Shown: positions 1 through 11,834, counted from the first letter of the stretch. The stretch: 64,000 nucleotides of DNA from Isoetes taiwanensis (GCA_021234155.1 JAJEKV010000093.1:684001-748000), one strand, 5' to 3'. Numbers and translations: made by a program. The notes: a model not told the origin generated them from the letters alone.

Positions 1-160
1 CTTTGCAAGAGCTTTTGCAGAATGTGAAAGCAGCACCGGGAGCCAAGAACTTAAGAGATAGGATCCAAATTGCATCAAGGTGGCTGAGGAGGCCATAGCT
101 TGCAAATTATTGCATCAATCATCTTCTTATACTGGGGTTTCGATGGATTCAACTGAGGTT
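1..160. repeat. Direct repeat, identical to 7840-7999
   Basis: The first 160 bases match 7840-7999 base for base by eye. The match runs off the left edge of the window, so the repeat is probably longer. It stops where the tandem 1.9 kb unit begins, so the unit may have been inserted into, or recombined with, a copy of this segment. Confidence 0.9.
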
Positions 161-678
161 CCTCACAGGGACAGGCTCCCAACAAGTCACTTGTATAGTC
201 GCAGAGTTCTTTTTTTTATCATCCATTTAGGGCTCTTCAGTAGCATACCCTGCCCATGTCAAATACAAGTTATCATCAGGACGTGCCACTATAAACATAA
301 CCTCTTTATATTTGAATAGACTGAATTCCGCTATACATTTATCTGTCCACGGACCAATGTTCCTTGCGGTGATGGCTTGATGCTTTGTGGTACATGAAGG
401 GCCATTCTCAAACTCCAAAACTAGAGGCCCAATGTGCCCTGCCAACCTCTCATCATCATCATCAGAGATGTGTACATGTTTATTGAAAGATATAAAAGAT
501 ATGAAATCACATACCTATTTCTGTTTTCGTCCAGTTGCAAGAGAAATTTCACTGTAAGACCTTCATGGATGGCTCGATCAAATAGACCTTCATGTTCTTA
601 CAACGAGTCCACCGGTATACAGAGAATATATAGTGCGACCTTCGATGAAAGTGCCTTCTTGTCGAAAAATGCAGTAGC

Positions 679-954
679 TCAGGTCTGAGATGGCACATAC
701 AACTTTGGCATTATAGTAGTCCATACATAATGAAATAGTCCAAATATGAAAGTCCCACCAACCATCCCTTCAAACAAAAAAAAAATAGTCCAAATATGAA
801 AGTTGAGATTGCTAGGCAGATAGAACCCTTGGGTATTGAACACACCAATAGTGTTCAATCCTAGAAATTGGTCAGAGACTGCAACATCCCGGTCTGTATA
901 AACATACGAGACTATTCCCGAAGATATTGTGATGCCGTGTTTGCCAGATATCAT
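679..954 (-). CDS. Hypothetical coding fragment in the 1.9 kb unit
   Basis: A 91-codon frame from an ATG (MISGKHGITISSG...). It has a VSDQFLGLN segment and a hydrophobic stretch (IWTIFFLFEGMVGG) over roughly residues 53-75. A related segment, FMCDRFLGL, is encoded on the same strand nearer 1200, so this may be a piece of an internally repeated gene. I do not recognise the family. A second minus-strand frame at 227-445, without an ATG, may be a downstream exon; it contains GHIGPLVLEFENG and ends TWAGYATEEP. The exon structure is unproven and there is no obvious promoter. Confidence 0.25.
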   Translation of the reverse strand: MISGKHGITISSGIVSYVYTDRDVAVSDQFLGLNTIGVFNTQGFYLPSNLNFHIWTIFFLFEGMVGGTFIFGLFHYVWTTIMPKLYVPSQT

Positions 955-1267
955 ATTCTAATTATTTAAGGTATACCTGGTTAATGGTGTTGCCCCATTA
1001 CATCTTCCATCTGCCTTCCTTTGGAGTTCGAAGGTGCTGGCTTAATGTCAATCTGATGCACAACATCATGGTTCCAGAGTCTTTAGGCTCCCCTAGAGTC
1101 TGCACCCCTCCATGGGCAAGAAACCCTTTGGCAACCAGACATCCACCTTTGAATGTCAGGAACCCTTCGGTTATGGTTCTTCAATCCTAGAAACTGGTCA
1201 CACACGGCGAAAGATATATCATTACAAATTGGGGGGCCGCCTCATTTCAAAACTTAGTGAAAATGTC

Positions 1268-1415
<148 letters not shown>

Positions 1416-1429
1416 TGACTCTCATTAAT

Positions 1430-1660
1430 CAGGCCAAATTGGGATTTGGTGCGCCTCAAATTGGGCACCTTGAGGGCAAAGAAAAATTCTTCATTTTCTT
1501 TTCTTGGCCCTCAAATTGGGCAGATGCCCAATTTTGGGCCATCCAGATTGGGCGTCCGCCCAATTTGAGGGCCCTTTTTTTTATTATTATTTTTGCCCTT
1601 AAATTGGGTGCCGTATTTGGGCTCTCCAAGTTGGCCGTCCCCCCTATTTCAGTGCATAAG
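1430..1660. repeat. AATTGGGC-rich inverted-motif block
   Basis: Repeated short words such as CAAATTGGGC and GCCCAATTTG, which are reverse complements of each other, so local hairpins are possible. The corresponding block in the second unit is 3365-3590. The same words recur at the start of each 182-bp satellite monomer at 4654-5575, linking the two repeat families. Confidence 0.7.
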
Positions 1661-2558
1661 ATTCAGCCTTATATGTGCACAAAATTGGACGCACCCGATT
1701 TTGTTGCACGAGATTTGGTCTTCAGCATGCTGCGCCTGCACATCCTTAATTCAAACCCTACCACAACTAGCTATGTGATTTCAAATAAAAGCTCGTACCT
1801 CTTCGTGAAGCCTAAGGTGTGTCTCATCATCTCGTCATGAATGTGGCAATACATAATGCAACTCTCAGCTAAGAGCACTAACCAAAGGAGATCAACACAC
1901 CATTAAAAGTTAAATTACAATAAAAACTACTCTAGAATAGCAATAAGATTACAACTTCAGAAGAAAACTACAAAAGTAGTAACGCATTACACTAGCACAT
2001 GTTATGTGCGAATAAAAAAGACAAAATCTATTTTGCAAAACGTCACAGGGACAGGCTCCCAACAAGTCACTTGTATAGTCGCAGAGTTCTTTTTTTTATC
2101 ATCCATTTAGGGCTCTTCAGTAGCATACCCTGCCCATGTCAAATACAAGTTATCATCAGGACGTGCCACTATAAACATAACCTCTTTATATTTGAATAGA
2201 CTGAATTCCGCTATACATTTATCTGTCCACGGACCAATGTTCCTTGCGGTGATGGCTTGATGCTTTGTGGTACATGAAGGGCCATTCTCAAACTCCAAAA
2301 CTAGAGGCCCAATGTGCCCTGCCAACCTCTCATCATCATCATCAGAGATGTGTACATGTTTATTGAAAGATATAAAAGATATGAAATCACATACCTATTT
2401 CTGTTTTCGTCCAGTTGCAAGAGAAATTTCACTGTAAGACCTTCATGGATGGCTCGATCAAATAGACCTTCATGTTCTTACAACGAGTCCACCGGTATAC
2501 AGAGAATATATAGTGCGACCTTCGATGAAAGTGCCTTCTTGTCGAAAAATGCAGTAGC

Positions 2559-2834
2559 TCAGGTCTGAGATGGCACATACAACTTTGGCATTATAGTAGT
2601 CCATACATAATGAAATAGTCCAAATATGAAAGTCCCACCAACCATCCCTTCAAACAAAAAAAAAATAGTCCAAATATGAAAGTTGAGATTGCTAGGCAGA
2701 TAGAACCCTTGGGTATTGAACACACCAATAGTGTTCAATCCTAGAAATTGGTCAGAGACTGCAACATCCCGGTCTGTATAAACATACGAGACTATTCCCG
2801 AAGATATTGTGATGCCGTGTTTGCCAGATATCAT
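2559..2834 (-). CDS. Hypothetical coding fragment, tandem copy
   Basis: Second copy of the frame at 679-954, with the same predicted protein. Its companion frame lies at 2107-2325. Identity of both frames between copies reflects the recent duplication and is not independent evidence of coding. Confidence 0.25.
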   Translation of the reverse strand: MISGKHGITISSGIVSYVYTDRDVAVSDQFLGLNTIGVFNTQGFYLPSNLNFHIWTIFFLFEGMVGGTFIFGLFHYVWTTIMPKLYVPSQT

Positions 2835-3145
2835 ATTCTAATTATTTAAGGTATACCTGGTTAATGGTGTTGCCCCGTTACATCTTCCATCTGCCTTCCT
2901 TTGGAGTTTGAAGGTCTTTGGCTTAATGTCAACTGATGCACAACATCATGGTTCCGAGTCTTTAGGCTCCCCCTAGAGTCTCGCAGCCCCTCCATGGGCA
3001 AGAAACCCTTTGGCAACCCGGACATCCACCTTTGAATGTCGAACCCTTGGTTATGGTTCTTCAATCCTAGAAACCGGTCACACATGAAAGATATATCATT
3101 ACAAATTGGGGGCCGCCTCATTTCAAAACTTAGTGAAAATGTCTT

Positions 3146-3362
<217 letters not shown>

Positions 3363-3975
3363 TCTTCATTTTTTTGACCTTTGAGGGCAAAGAAAATTGG
3401 CCCTCTTGCCCTCAAATTGGATGCCCAATTTTGGGCCATCCAGATTGGGCGTCCGCCCAATTTGAGGGCCCTTTTTTTTTATTATTATTTTTGCCCTTAA
3501 ATTGGGTGCCCGCTCAATTTGGGCCTACAAAATTGAGTGCCCGCCGTATTTGGGCTCTCCAAGTTGGCCGTCCCCCCTATTTCAGTGCATAAGATTCAGC
3601 CTTATATGTGCACAAAATTGGACGCACCCGATTTTGTTGCACGAGATTTGGTCTTCAGCATGCTGCGCCTGCACATCCTTAATTCAAACCCTACCACAAC
3701 TAGCTATGTGATTTCAAATAAAAGCTCGTACCTCTTCGTGAAGCCTAAGGTGTGTCTCATCATCTTGTCATGAATGTGGCAATACATAATGCAACTCTCA
3801 GCTAAGAGCACTAACCAAAGGAGATCAACACACCATTAAAAGTTAAATTACAATAAAAACTACTCTAGAATAGCAATAAGATTACAACTTCAGAAGAAAA
3901 CTACAAAAGTAGTAACGCATTACACTAGCACATGTTATGTGCGAATAAAAAAGACAAAATCTATTTTGCAAAACG

Positions 3976-4653
3976 GCTAGTCAAGAGCGGCAATGATGGA
4001 TGGCAAGATCGGAGAACATAGAATAAGTAGTAAGAGCTTTTGGCAAATTTGAAGGGGGATTCAAATTTGAATTTTGAATTTCAATACCACACGCGTGGCA
4101 ACTTTATTTTAAATTTTAAATAGTCATAAAAAAGGGGGTTCATTTTTTGACGGATTATGGGCCCACCAAATATGTCCAGGATCTTTCCTTATGATGCCAT
4201 GTTCCATCCTGCATGCAGCCTTTGTCCATGTGCTTTTCAAATATTAGGACATCATTTTAGAGCTACAAGGTGGTTGTTTTCTTTCTCCTCCATTGGGTGT
4301 GCTCGTCCAGGAGGTGCCCATCTTTTAGAAGACTTTTTGAAGCATTTTTGCATGTCCAAGACCGTGAAAGGTTAGCGCATCTCATTTTTTATTGCTTTTA
4401 TTCTTTTTATATAGTTTTGTCTTCCCTGCATGCTCTATATGCGCACATCAGATGTTGTTCCCTCACTTTTTGACATGGATGACCCTTCCTTTTCTTGCTT
4501 TTGATGGGCATACATATCCTTGCTTTTCCCTTATCTTGCTTTTGGACATGCATGTTGCCCATCAACAGAGAACACTTGCTAACATAGAGCCCCTCCAAGC
4601 ACTCAAAACAAGCATTCCAACGAGCAACCTACACTGCCACCCCTGAGCCCCCT
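3976..4653. other. AT-rich spacer without a recognised gene
   Basis: Only short frames without recognisable motifs. It contains a small AT-rich stretch near 4060-4110 and pyrimidine-rich sequence further on. I see no gene, terminal repeat or RNA gene. Confidence 0.6.
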
Positions 4654-5575
4654 CAAATTGGGCGCCCGTCCAATTTGAGCCCAATTCACGAGCCCATTTC
4701 TATGAATAGTATGCTTAATTAGTGCCTTTATCAAAACCCTCTGAATAAACTTTCCAACGAGATAAGAATGCCAAAATTGGAGTTTGGATGCATAAATTAT
4801 GTCAAAAAAAAGTATTTTGCCATTCCAAAGCCCCCCAAATTGGGTGCCCGTCCAATTTGAGCCCAATTTACGAGCCCATTTCTATAAACAGTATGCTTGA
4901 TTGCTACCTCTATCAAAGCTATCTGAACAAGCTTTCGAACGAGATAAAAAACGCCAAAATTCGAGTTTGGATGCACAAATTATATCAAAAAAAGTATTTT
5001 GCCACCTCGGGGCCCCCCAAATTGGGCACCCGCCCAATTTGAGCCAAATTTGGAGCCCATTTATATAAAAATTATGTTTGATTAGTCCTTATTAAAGCTC
5101 TCTGAATGCGCTTTCCAACGAGCTAAAGAACGCCAAAAATGGAGTCTGGATGCAAAAGTTATGCCAAAAAATCTATTTTGCCACACCCGGAACCCCTTAA
5201 ATTGGGCGCCCGCCCAATTTGAGCCAAATTTGGGGACTATTTGTGTAAACATGATGCCGGATTAGATAACTTTATCAAAGATCTTTGAACAAGCTATCCA
5301 ACGAGCTAAAGAACGTCGAAAACGGAGTCCAGAGTTAAAAGTTATACTGAAAAGCCTATTCTATCAGCTTGGAACCCTATAAATTGGGCGCCCGCCCATT
5401 TGAGGGGTTCCAGGGTGGCAGAATAGAACTTTTGGCATAACTTTTGCATTCGGCCTCCATTTTCTGTGTTCTTTAGTTCATTACAAAGCTCGTTCAGAGG
5501 GCTTTGATAAACATAATAATTAAGCATAATATCCATACAAATGGGCTCCAAATTTGGCTCAAATTGGGCCGCCCA
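4654..5575. repeat. 182-bp satellite array with terminal inverted monomer
   Basis: Monomers start with (C/T)AAATTGGG(C/T)(G/A)CCCG at 4654, 4836, 5018, 5198 and 5380, giving spacings of 182, 182, 180 and 182 bp. Each carries CCAACGAG (or a close variant), a GCCAAAA stretch and GTATTTTGCCA or a derivative. Just after 5390 the sequence turns round: 5400-5575 matches the reverse complement of the preceding monomer with moderate divergence, making a large imperfect hairpin. The monomer is close to nucleosomal repeat length. Confidence 0.85.
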
Positions 5576-5730
5576 GTGTGCAAGGCAACACCATCCAGGG
5601 CAAATTGGGCGCCTGTCCAGTTTGGCCCTTGAAAACTTTTTGCCATGCCCAGTTTGGCCCTTGGGACATAATCTTTTGTTCTAACCAAACTTTTATTGAT
5701 GTGCAAAATCAATGGTTACGATAGTCTTGA

Positions 5731-5946
5731 CAAATCGCGAAGTCGGCTCTACATGAGGTAGAAGAGGAGGGAAATAAGTCATTGAGCTCCCAAGAATTCA
5801 TGGAGAGGATGGAAGGTTTGAAAGATGCTGCCCCCAACAAGCTCAAGCACAGATTGAAGAACCTAAAAAAGGTTTGCCAGATGAAGAGCAACCTGACTCT
5901 TGAGAATTATGTGATTATCTATTTGACTATTTTGGCATATAAGTAA
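5731..5946 (+). CDS. Short helical coding-like frame, unknown
   Basis: Open for 71 codons between TGA at 5728 and TAA at 5944. There is no ATG at its start; an internal ATG gives about 48 residues beginning MERMEGLKDAAPNKLK. The product is charged, with probable amphipathic helices (KLKHRLKNLKKVCQMK). It could be a terminal exon or a retroelement gag remnant. No family recognised. Confidence 0.2.
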   Translation, partial: QIAKSALHEVEEEGNKSLSSQEFMERMEGLKDAAPNKLKHRLKNLKKVCQMKSNLTLENYVIIYLTILAYK

Positions 5947-7839
5947 CTCCAAACTGGGCGCCAACCTAATTTCGGGATGCATTACTGTACATTTAATCAT
6001 AATGCTATATGCTCCATATGTTTTGTAAATGATATCTAATGAATTAAATTTAGATGTTTGTCTCGCATCTTATGTTATTATATCCATTTATGTTGTACTA
6101 TACACTCTATATTCTACACACTTATGAGCATTTGAGATATATATGGACTTAGATAAAGTCCATATATAATGAAACCGTGCTTCATTGAAGCCTGCAAAGG
6201 ATATGATAAGATGAGGTTAAATATGAATGAAAGTAGGTTTGAAGAAATGCTGGTAAGAGATGACAACATCAGTGTATTTATATATGAATCACTTTTCAGT
6301 CATTGAAATGATCACAGATGAAGTGGTCTGTAAAACTAGAGAGCGGATTTAGGCATCAATAATTACCAGGGAGATTTGCAAATGAATTATATGTTCCAAT
6401 TCATCAATACAGACTACCATTTGTTCACTGAGAGATAGTTTGGCAGATACTGGGAACTATGCTACAAAGAGAATTCTAGCAGATACATACGGTAACTTGT
6501 TTTTACTAGTGGCAAAAACCGATTATCTCTGGTTGATCTTTAAAAACATGTAGGTTTGAGATTCCTATTTCTGGAGTACAACGGATAACTATATCAATAA
6601 TTATAACCTTTTACTGGCTGCCTCTGTTACCTTGCTGAAATTCCTACCATTGATACTTATTCTGATGGACCAATTGAGCCAATGGCCTCCTTCTAGTATA
6701 TGTACATGGATTTGGGAGCAAATGTTTTGCATGAAGACAATATGTGCTGATGACTATATATATTTTGGTGCTGATGCCTTCCTAAATGACAACTTGTCTC
6801 TCTGTATTATCTATATTTTCTTAATGAATGAATCCTTCGAGTTGGCCAATGCTTGGATTTCCAAGTGTTGAAATTTTTTCCACTAATACAATTCTTCATT
6901 AGCATTTCTAAGGATTTATTTATTCCTTTAACACTTCAATCTTGCAATTCAGATGCTTTCAACTAAGAGATTTGAACTCCACCAGAGTCATACACTTACG
7001 GGTCATCACTAGTGAATGTGTTATGATGTCATTACAATAAATTTGTTCAGAATACAAATTTGAACAATGTATATGCATTACAATCATGTATGATTTCATA
7101 ATCAACACTTCACTCCTGTAGTATATGGTGTATTATAAGGTTCAACCAGCCATCCTCATTCCGCCTGCTAGTCAATTTCAAAACTTCAGTCAAGAAGACA
7201 CTAATCATGGACAACTTCGAATAAAAAACATCAACCACCTCCAACATAAATAGAAAGATCAGCATGTTTTGTTAAAGCTTGAGTGTGGTAGTACTGATGT
7301 AACTTACCTGGTCTTCTATAATGTCTATTCCATTGTGTATATCTCCCAAAAAACTTGCTTACAAAGAACACATAGTTGGCTTGCACGAGTATCCATCCAC
7401 CTGTATTGGCCACAGATTTTCTTTTACTTCTAATTGGTTGTCAACGTTTAGGTATTTTTTGAAGACCCTTCACAAACCTGCAGGTCAGGTTGTGGAATTA
7501 TGATGCTATTGTTTCTTCTTTCAGAGATTGTTCTCAAGAGAGGAGCAATATCTAGAGGCTTTGTAGTTACTATGGAAGTATGTCAAGGGAGAAGTCTCCA
7601 TATAAGCAATGAGAGCAACTCTTGATGATGTTGAGATATGGATTAGTGAATAAGTTGGCATTGGATACTGATTCTATTGCAGTAATGCTTCACCAAATCT
7701 ATGATCGACCCATGAATACATAGGTTATATTTTAGAAGGGAAAACTGTAAGGGATCTGGCCACTTGATGGGGTAGTATATGTATGCGTATGATGGGTGCA
7801 TGAAGAGCATAAAGGCAAAGATTTTGCCTTCTTTGAGGT
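5947..7839. other. Intergenic, nothing recognised
   Basis: AT-rich sequence with only short frames on both strands and no motif I can name. Small local repetition only. No RNA gene, LTR or terminal inverted repeat seen. Confidence 0.55.
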
Positions 7840-8004
7840 CTTTGCAAGAGCTTTTGCAGAATGTGAAAGCAGCACCGGGAGCCAAGAACTTAAGAGATAG
7901 GATCCAAATTGCATCAAGGTGGCTGAGGAGGCCATAGCTTGCAAATTATTGCATCAATCATCTTCTTATACTGGGGTTTCGATGGATTCAACTGAGGTTT
8001 TAAA

Positions 8005-8525
8005 TGTTGCGAATGCTAGATTTGCATGTCTGTTAGCTGAGAATAAGCTTGAATTTGCATGCTTAGAGGCTTGTTGAGTAAAGTGCGCATGCATTCGAAT
8101 CATTAATCTCCATTTACAGCTTCTTGTATGGCGAGCAACATGTGGAGGGTTACCCTCATGTTGCTATTAAATTCTTGGAGTACAAGCTTATGAAAGGTTG
8201 TTTCTTGGGATTAGAAAATTGATGCCCTCCTGGTAATGCTGAATATCCCAAAGCGCTCTTGAGTGGATAGTGTTTTTCCTGTGTTGTGCCAGCTTTTTAG
8301 CTTTATAGGCAGTTTTGGGAGGCGGCTTCAGCTTTAGCTTCACTTGGGCTCCCTTCTCCATATACCTGATCCTATGGGCATGATTGTACTCATATTACTT
8401 ATTGTACATGGCTTTGTACTCCTTGTACTTGGCCATTTGCTCCGTGTATACCCTACCAGGCTTTAGGTTGTATGCTTCTTGGTTAATCTTTTAGTTTTCG
8501 GATTCGACTTCGACATCTTTGGCGG
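8005..8525 (-). pseudogene. Decayed histone H3-fusion gene, paralogue of 18605-19699
   Basis: On the minus strand the frame includes GRVYTEQMAKYKEYKAMYNK, then PPPKTAYKAKKL, then SRALWDIQHYQEGINFLI. The last matches the H3 alpha-N helix (consensus ALREIRRYQKSTELLI). After a frameshift near 8195, FHKLV and LLAIQEAVNGD match H3 alpha-1 and alpha-2, followed by a weak match to the alpha-3 end. The first two segments line up with the FMLKQDRQFERRKKAY and PPPPLPEAPKK region of the intact gene at 18.6 kb, so both the extension and the H3 fold are shared. At least three stops or frameshifts are present, and the N-terminal acidic part is not visible. It is transcribed away from the EMB514-like gene, with a MITE next to its 5' end. 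Confidence 0.72.
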
Positions 8526-8540
8526 GGCTGGCTCGGTGTA

Positions 8541-8738
8541 AGAGGCGCCTCACATGTCACCGGCAAGTTTTTGCCGGACGTTAAGCCGTTGAGACGCTCA
8601 GGTGTAAACTGCTCCATCAATTCATCTCAGGTGTAAACTGCTCCAGCAATTCCAGGATGAACGGCTCAGACGTCAAACCGGCCGTGTCTCAGATGAACTA
8701 CACGTGAACAATAAAAGATTTGCATGTGAGGCGCCTCT
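8541..8738. mobile_element. 198-bp MITE-like element with perfect 16-bp terminal inverted repeats
   Basis: Left end AGAGGCGCCTCACATG, right end CATGTGAGGCGCCTCT: exact reverse complements. Inside is a short direct duplication around CTCAGGTGTAAACTGCTCCA. I cannot define a clean target-site duplication, so the superfamily is open. It ends about 160 bp upstream of the EMB514-like start codon, inside the likely promoter, and abuts the H3-fusion pseudogene on the other side. Confidence 0.7.
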
Positions 8739-8844
8739 AAGTGGCCTTTTTTTGGCCATGGCTCTTAATTGGTCCACTAATAAAATTACTGCAAGGCCAT
8801 ATGAACACTTTCCGTTTTGGAAAGAGAAAGCCCTAAGCCATTAG

Positions 8845-8857
8845 CCCTAAACCCTAA
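8845..8857 (+). promoter_or_regulatory. Telo-box (CCCTAAACCCTAA) upstream of EMB514-like gene
   Basis: An interstitial telomere motif about 45 bp before the start codon, preceded by further CCCTAA words. In plants, telo-boxes near the transcription start are typical of ribosomal-protein and ribosome-biogenesis genes. An out-of-frame ATG at 8861 would open a 48-codon upstream frame overlapping the main start, if transcription begins before it. Confidence 0.6.
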
Positions 8858-8901
8858 TATATGGCACAGCAACGGAAGGAAGGCTTGTCTAGAAGCCCGA
8901 G

Positions 8902-9944
8902 ATGGAGGATGAGGCGCAGAAGCGCCCCAGAGCCGAGGATGACACAGCCCTTGACGGCCATGCTCACGAAGAACCTGCTCCAAAGAAGTCCAAGCCTGAT
9001 GATGTAGCAGCTGAGAACGAGAAATTTGATACCGGCGTTGCAGCGGCTATGGAGGCAGATGATGCAGAGGTAAATGCTGTTCCATTGCCCAACGAAGAGG
9101 AGGAGCCATCGAAGGTGGATCCTGTAAAGCTTGGACCCCTTACTTTTAACTCTGGGGCCGAGATGTTTGCTTACTTTTATGAACTGCTGCATAAGTGGAC
9201 CGCCAATTTCGACTTTAATAAGGTTAGTATATGCTAAAAACCTTTTTTTTGTATTCGTTTCCAACTCGTGATTCTAGTTCGTCTATTAATTGGATGCGCA
9301 TCACATTGTGGTGAGGAATGCTGGTTTTTAAGGCTGTGTATGAATCTTAAATCCTTTTTACTAGTTCATATAGACAACCTTTTACTGAGTGGCAATTAGA
9401 ACCTTACTATGATAATTTAACAGCGCTTAGGCAAATTAAGACGACACTGATAGGTGGCAGAATGTAGAGGAAGTAGTTAAAGTGTTTTATAATTTATAAA
9501 GGAAGTTACATGAAAGATTGGCTAATTGGGTCTGTCTTTGTTGTTATCCAGTACGAGCATCTGGTTTTAAATGATCTAATATTAAAAGGCCACAACGAGC
9601 CAGAAGCAAAAATTGGACCAGGCATTAAAGCGTTTCAAATCCGATCCCATCCTAAATGGCACTCCAAGTGCTATTATATAGTTCGTACAAATGGCACATA
9701 TGATGATTTTAGTTACCGTAAGTGTGTGAATCAACTGATGCCATTGCCTAAAGAGTTCTATCTGCCATCTGGTGAAGTGAACTTGGAGGAGGTTCTTCAG
9801 GTTGGAAGTTCTGGTAAAGTTACACTTCATTGCGCTGACGACAATGGAAATGGTGGTGAAGGCAGGAGGGGAAGAGGTGGTGGCGGACGTGGTGGAAGAC
9901 GTGGGCGTGGTGGACATGGCAGAGGTGGGAGATGGAGAAGATAG
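8902..9944 (+). CDS. EMB514/DCL-like DUF3223 protein (two exons)
   Basis: Exon 1 is 8902-9222 and exon 2 is 9552-9944; the donor is AAG|GTTAGT and the acceptor TTATCCAG|TAC, joined in frame. The product is 237 residues. Residues 1-75 are acidic/lysine-rich with a likely nuclear signal (PAPKKSK). About 75-200 is the DUF3223 fold: GPLTFNSGAEMFAYFYELL, IGPGIKAFQIRSHP, CYYIVRTNGTYDDFSYRKC. The last ~30 residues are an RGG/RGRGG tail typical of RNA-binding nucleolar proteins. The family includes tomato DCL, needed for plastid rRNA maturation, and Arabidopsis EMB514, needed for embryo development. There is no plastid transit peptide, so the EMB514-type nuclear role is more likely. Splice sites are canonical and no frame is broken. 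The start is the first ATG in this frame, preceded by a telo-box. Confidence 0.9.
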
Positions 9945-11108
9945 AGGCTAGTTTTAGAGATTGGGATCACATAGCCTGGACTCACAAGGGGCAAGTTTTG
10001 GGCCATCTTTTGGAATGTTTGTCATATCATAGTTTTTGTTGTGGTTTCTATGCATCAAGATGCTGAATTTAGTTATTTAATGAGCAGTGGATTTGATAAA
10101 TGGCAGAACCAGATTCCTGAATATTGTCTTTGATGGGTTTGGTTACAAGGTGTAGTTATAAGATATTTTATGACAAAACTGACTGAATTGTGCTCTTCTA
10201 TGTGCTCATTGGCAGGAAGTTCCTTGTAGCTTTCTTCTTCCCAACATTGGAATACAGATGATCTTATAATGCTCATACCAACCAAAAAAAAAAAAGGAAC
10301 TGTAATTTATTGAAAGTCCCGAGTTAAAAACCCCATTGTCATAGTCTTTGTGATTATTCAAACGCCTAGGTACATTATATATTAGGTTCAGAATCTTTCG
10401 ATGACGGCTTCTCTAACCTCGTTATTTCTGAAATAAACGATAACTTTTTGTATATCCCCAACACCTACAATATATTTTAGACACAAGGTGTTGGGTAGCT
10501 TCATCATTATTGTGCTAAGGCGGGCGTCCATTTTTGGATGTTTTAGAACTTTTGGCCAGCTGGTTTTGCTGCCGTCTTTGTGGCAATCAATAGTGGATAT
10601 TCATACTAAAATGTAGCAATGCAAGTGCTATCTTTATGTGAGTCCACTTATTAGTGTAGATTTTTCAAATGAATAGGTTTTTCAATAGTTATACATAGGA
10701 TAAAGTTTGCACAATCATTTGTGTGTTGGTGGAGGGTATTCCCGCATTGGTTGAGCATATGATTATGATTATTGTGGAGTATTGTATTTTAGTCCATATA
10801 AATACAGAGTTTGAGGTGTTTAGTGTTGTTTTTTGAGGTGCTTATTATCGAGACTTATTTGCAGAGGCTTCTGTGTGAATGTTCGAAGTTTCAACTAGAA
10901 TTAAAAAGTCTGCCACTGTGTACACAATCTACCAACCATGCCGAATTGGCTAGTAAGGGGTTTATTGGGTCGGTGATAGGCTGGTAAGGGGTTTTCAACA
11001 TGCTCAACCAGTGTATGGCTGCAACTCAGATTTTTCCTGGAAGCTTTGCCAAAATCTGAAAGCCGAAGGCCCCCAAATGCAGCCTGCCTCCAAGTTTTCA
11101 GAGATTCC
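9945..11108. other. 3' flank of the EMB514-like gene and spacer
   Basis: Contains the probable 3' UTR and a poly-A run near 10286. No further gene is visible. The last ~80 bp (pieces such as GGAAGCTTTGCCAAAATC) resemble sequence at 15450-15490, the other flank of the copia element, so the element may sit in an older repeat. Confidence 0.5.
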
Positions 11109-11352
11109 TGTCGAAAAACAACAGTGCAAGAACAAAAACACGGAACCTTTTGCATCCAAAACTTGGTGATTGATCAAATGGTCTACAAGATGTTTTATAC
11201 GCCACAGCAACACAAACTTAGGCTTAACATAAGCCTCAAGATTGGGAACTCAGAGCAAAATATAAGGAACCGTTTAAAACTTAGCATAATTAAAGGAGTA
11301 AATTCAGCATAACCACAAAAGGAATGTTTCCAAATACTTTTGATATTCAACA
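11109..11352 (-). repeat. Copia 3' LTR (244 bp)
   Basis: Shares most of its length with 15030-15390 but lacks about 117 bp found there. A GA-rich polypurine tract (plus-strand complement CGCCTCCTC, 11353-11361) adjoins its inner end, as expected at a 3' LTR. Confidence 0.88.
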
Positions 11353-11522
11353 CGCCTCCTCAAAAAGGTACGAAACCAACTGGACCTGTTTAAAACATTC
11401 CAAGCTGCTTTAGATTTTTGCTCATCTTCAGATTGGCAAGAGCATCTGCAATAATCAATCTTGATCTTTCCTTCCTCAACCAACTGCCTAACTACATGAA
11501 ATTTAATATCAACGTGTTTCAT

Positions 11523-11780
11523 TCAAGCATGCATCACTGGATTTTTGGAGATGGCAATTGCCCTCTGGTTGTCACAGAAAATGATCAGTGGAAGATCAAT
11601 ATGAATGCCCAAATCCATATAGAGCTGTTGTAGCCAAACCGCCTCATTACTTGTATTAGCAAGTGTTATATATTCAGCCTCGGTTGTAGACTGAGCCACA
11701 CACTTCTGTTTAGTGCTTTTCCAGCTTATAACACCCCCTGCAGTGATCAATGCATAGCCTGAGACAGTCAGAAAGGCCAA
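11523..11780 (-). pseudogene. Copia RNase H
   Basis: Contains GGVISWKSTKQKCVAQSTTEAEYITLA in an otherwise typical copia RNase HI segment with the conserved Ser-Thr-Thr-Glu-Ala-Glu-Tyr core, then FCDNQRAIAI. The frame ends before the usual C-terminal HI/V and KHID elements. Confidence 0.92.
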
Positions 11781-11834
11781 GATTTTAGATCAGGTTCTGT
11801 AAGTATTTTGTCTATTTCATGGATAAGGTTCCAT

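Noticed and set aside
5494-5891. Minus-strand ORFs over the satellite end and the 5.73 kb frame
   Set aside because: They cross the satellite/unique boundary and mirror the more coding-like plus-strand frame.
8854-9264. Minus-strand ORF over EMB514-like exon 1
   Set aside because: Antisense shadow of a well-supported exon; no motif.
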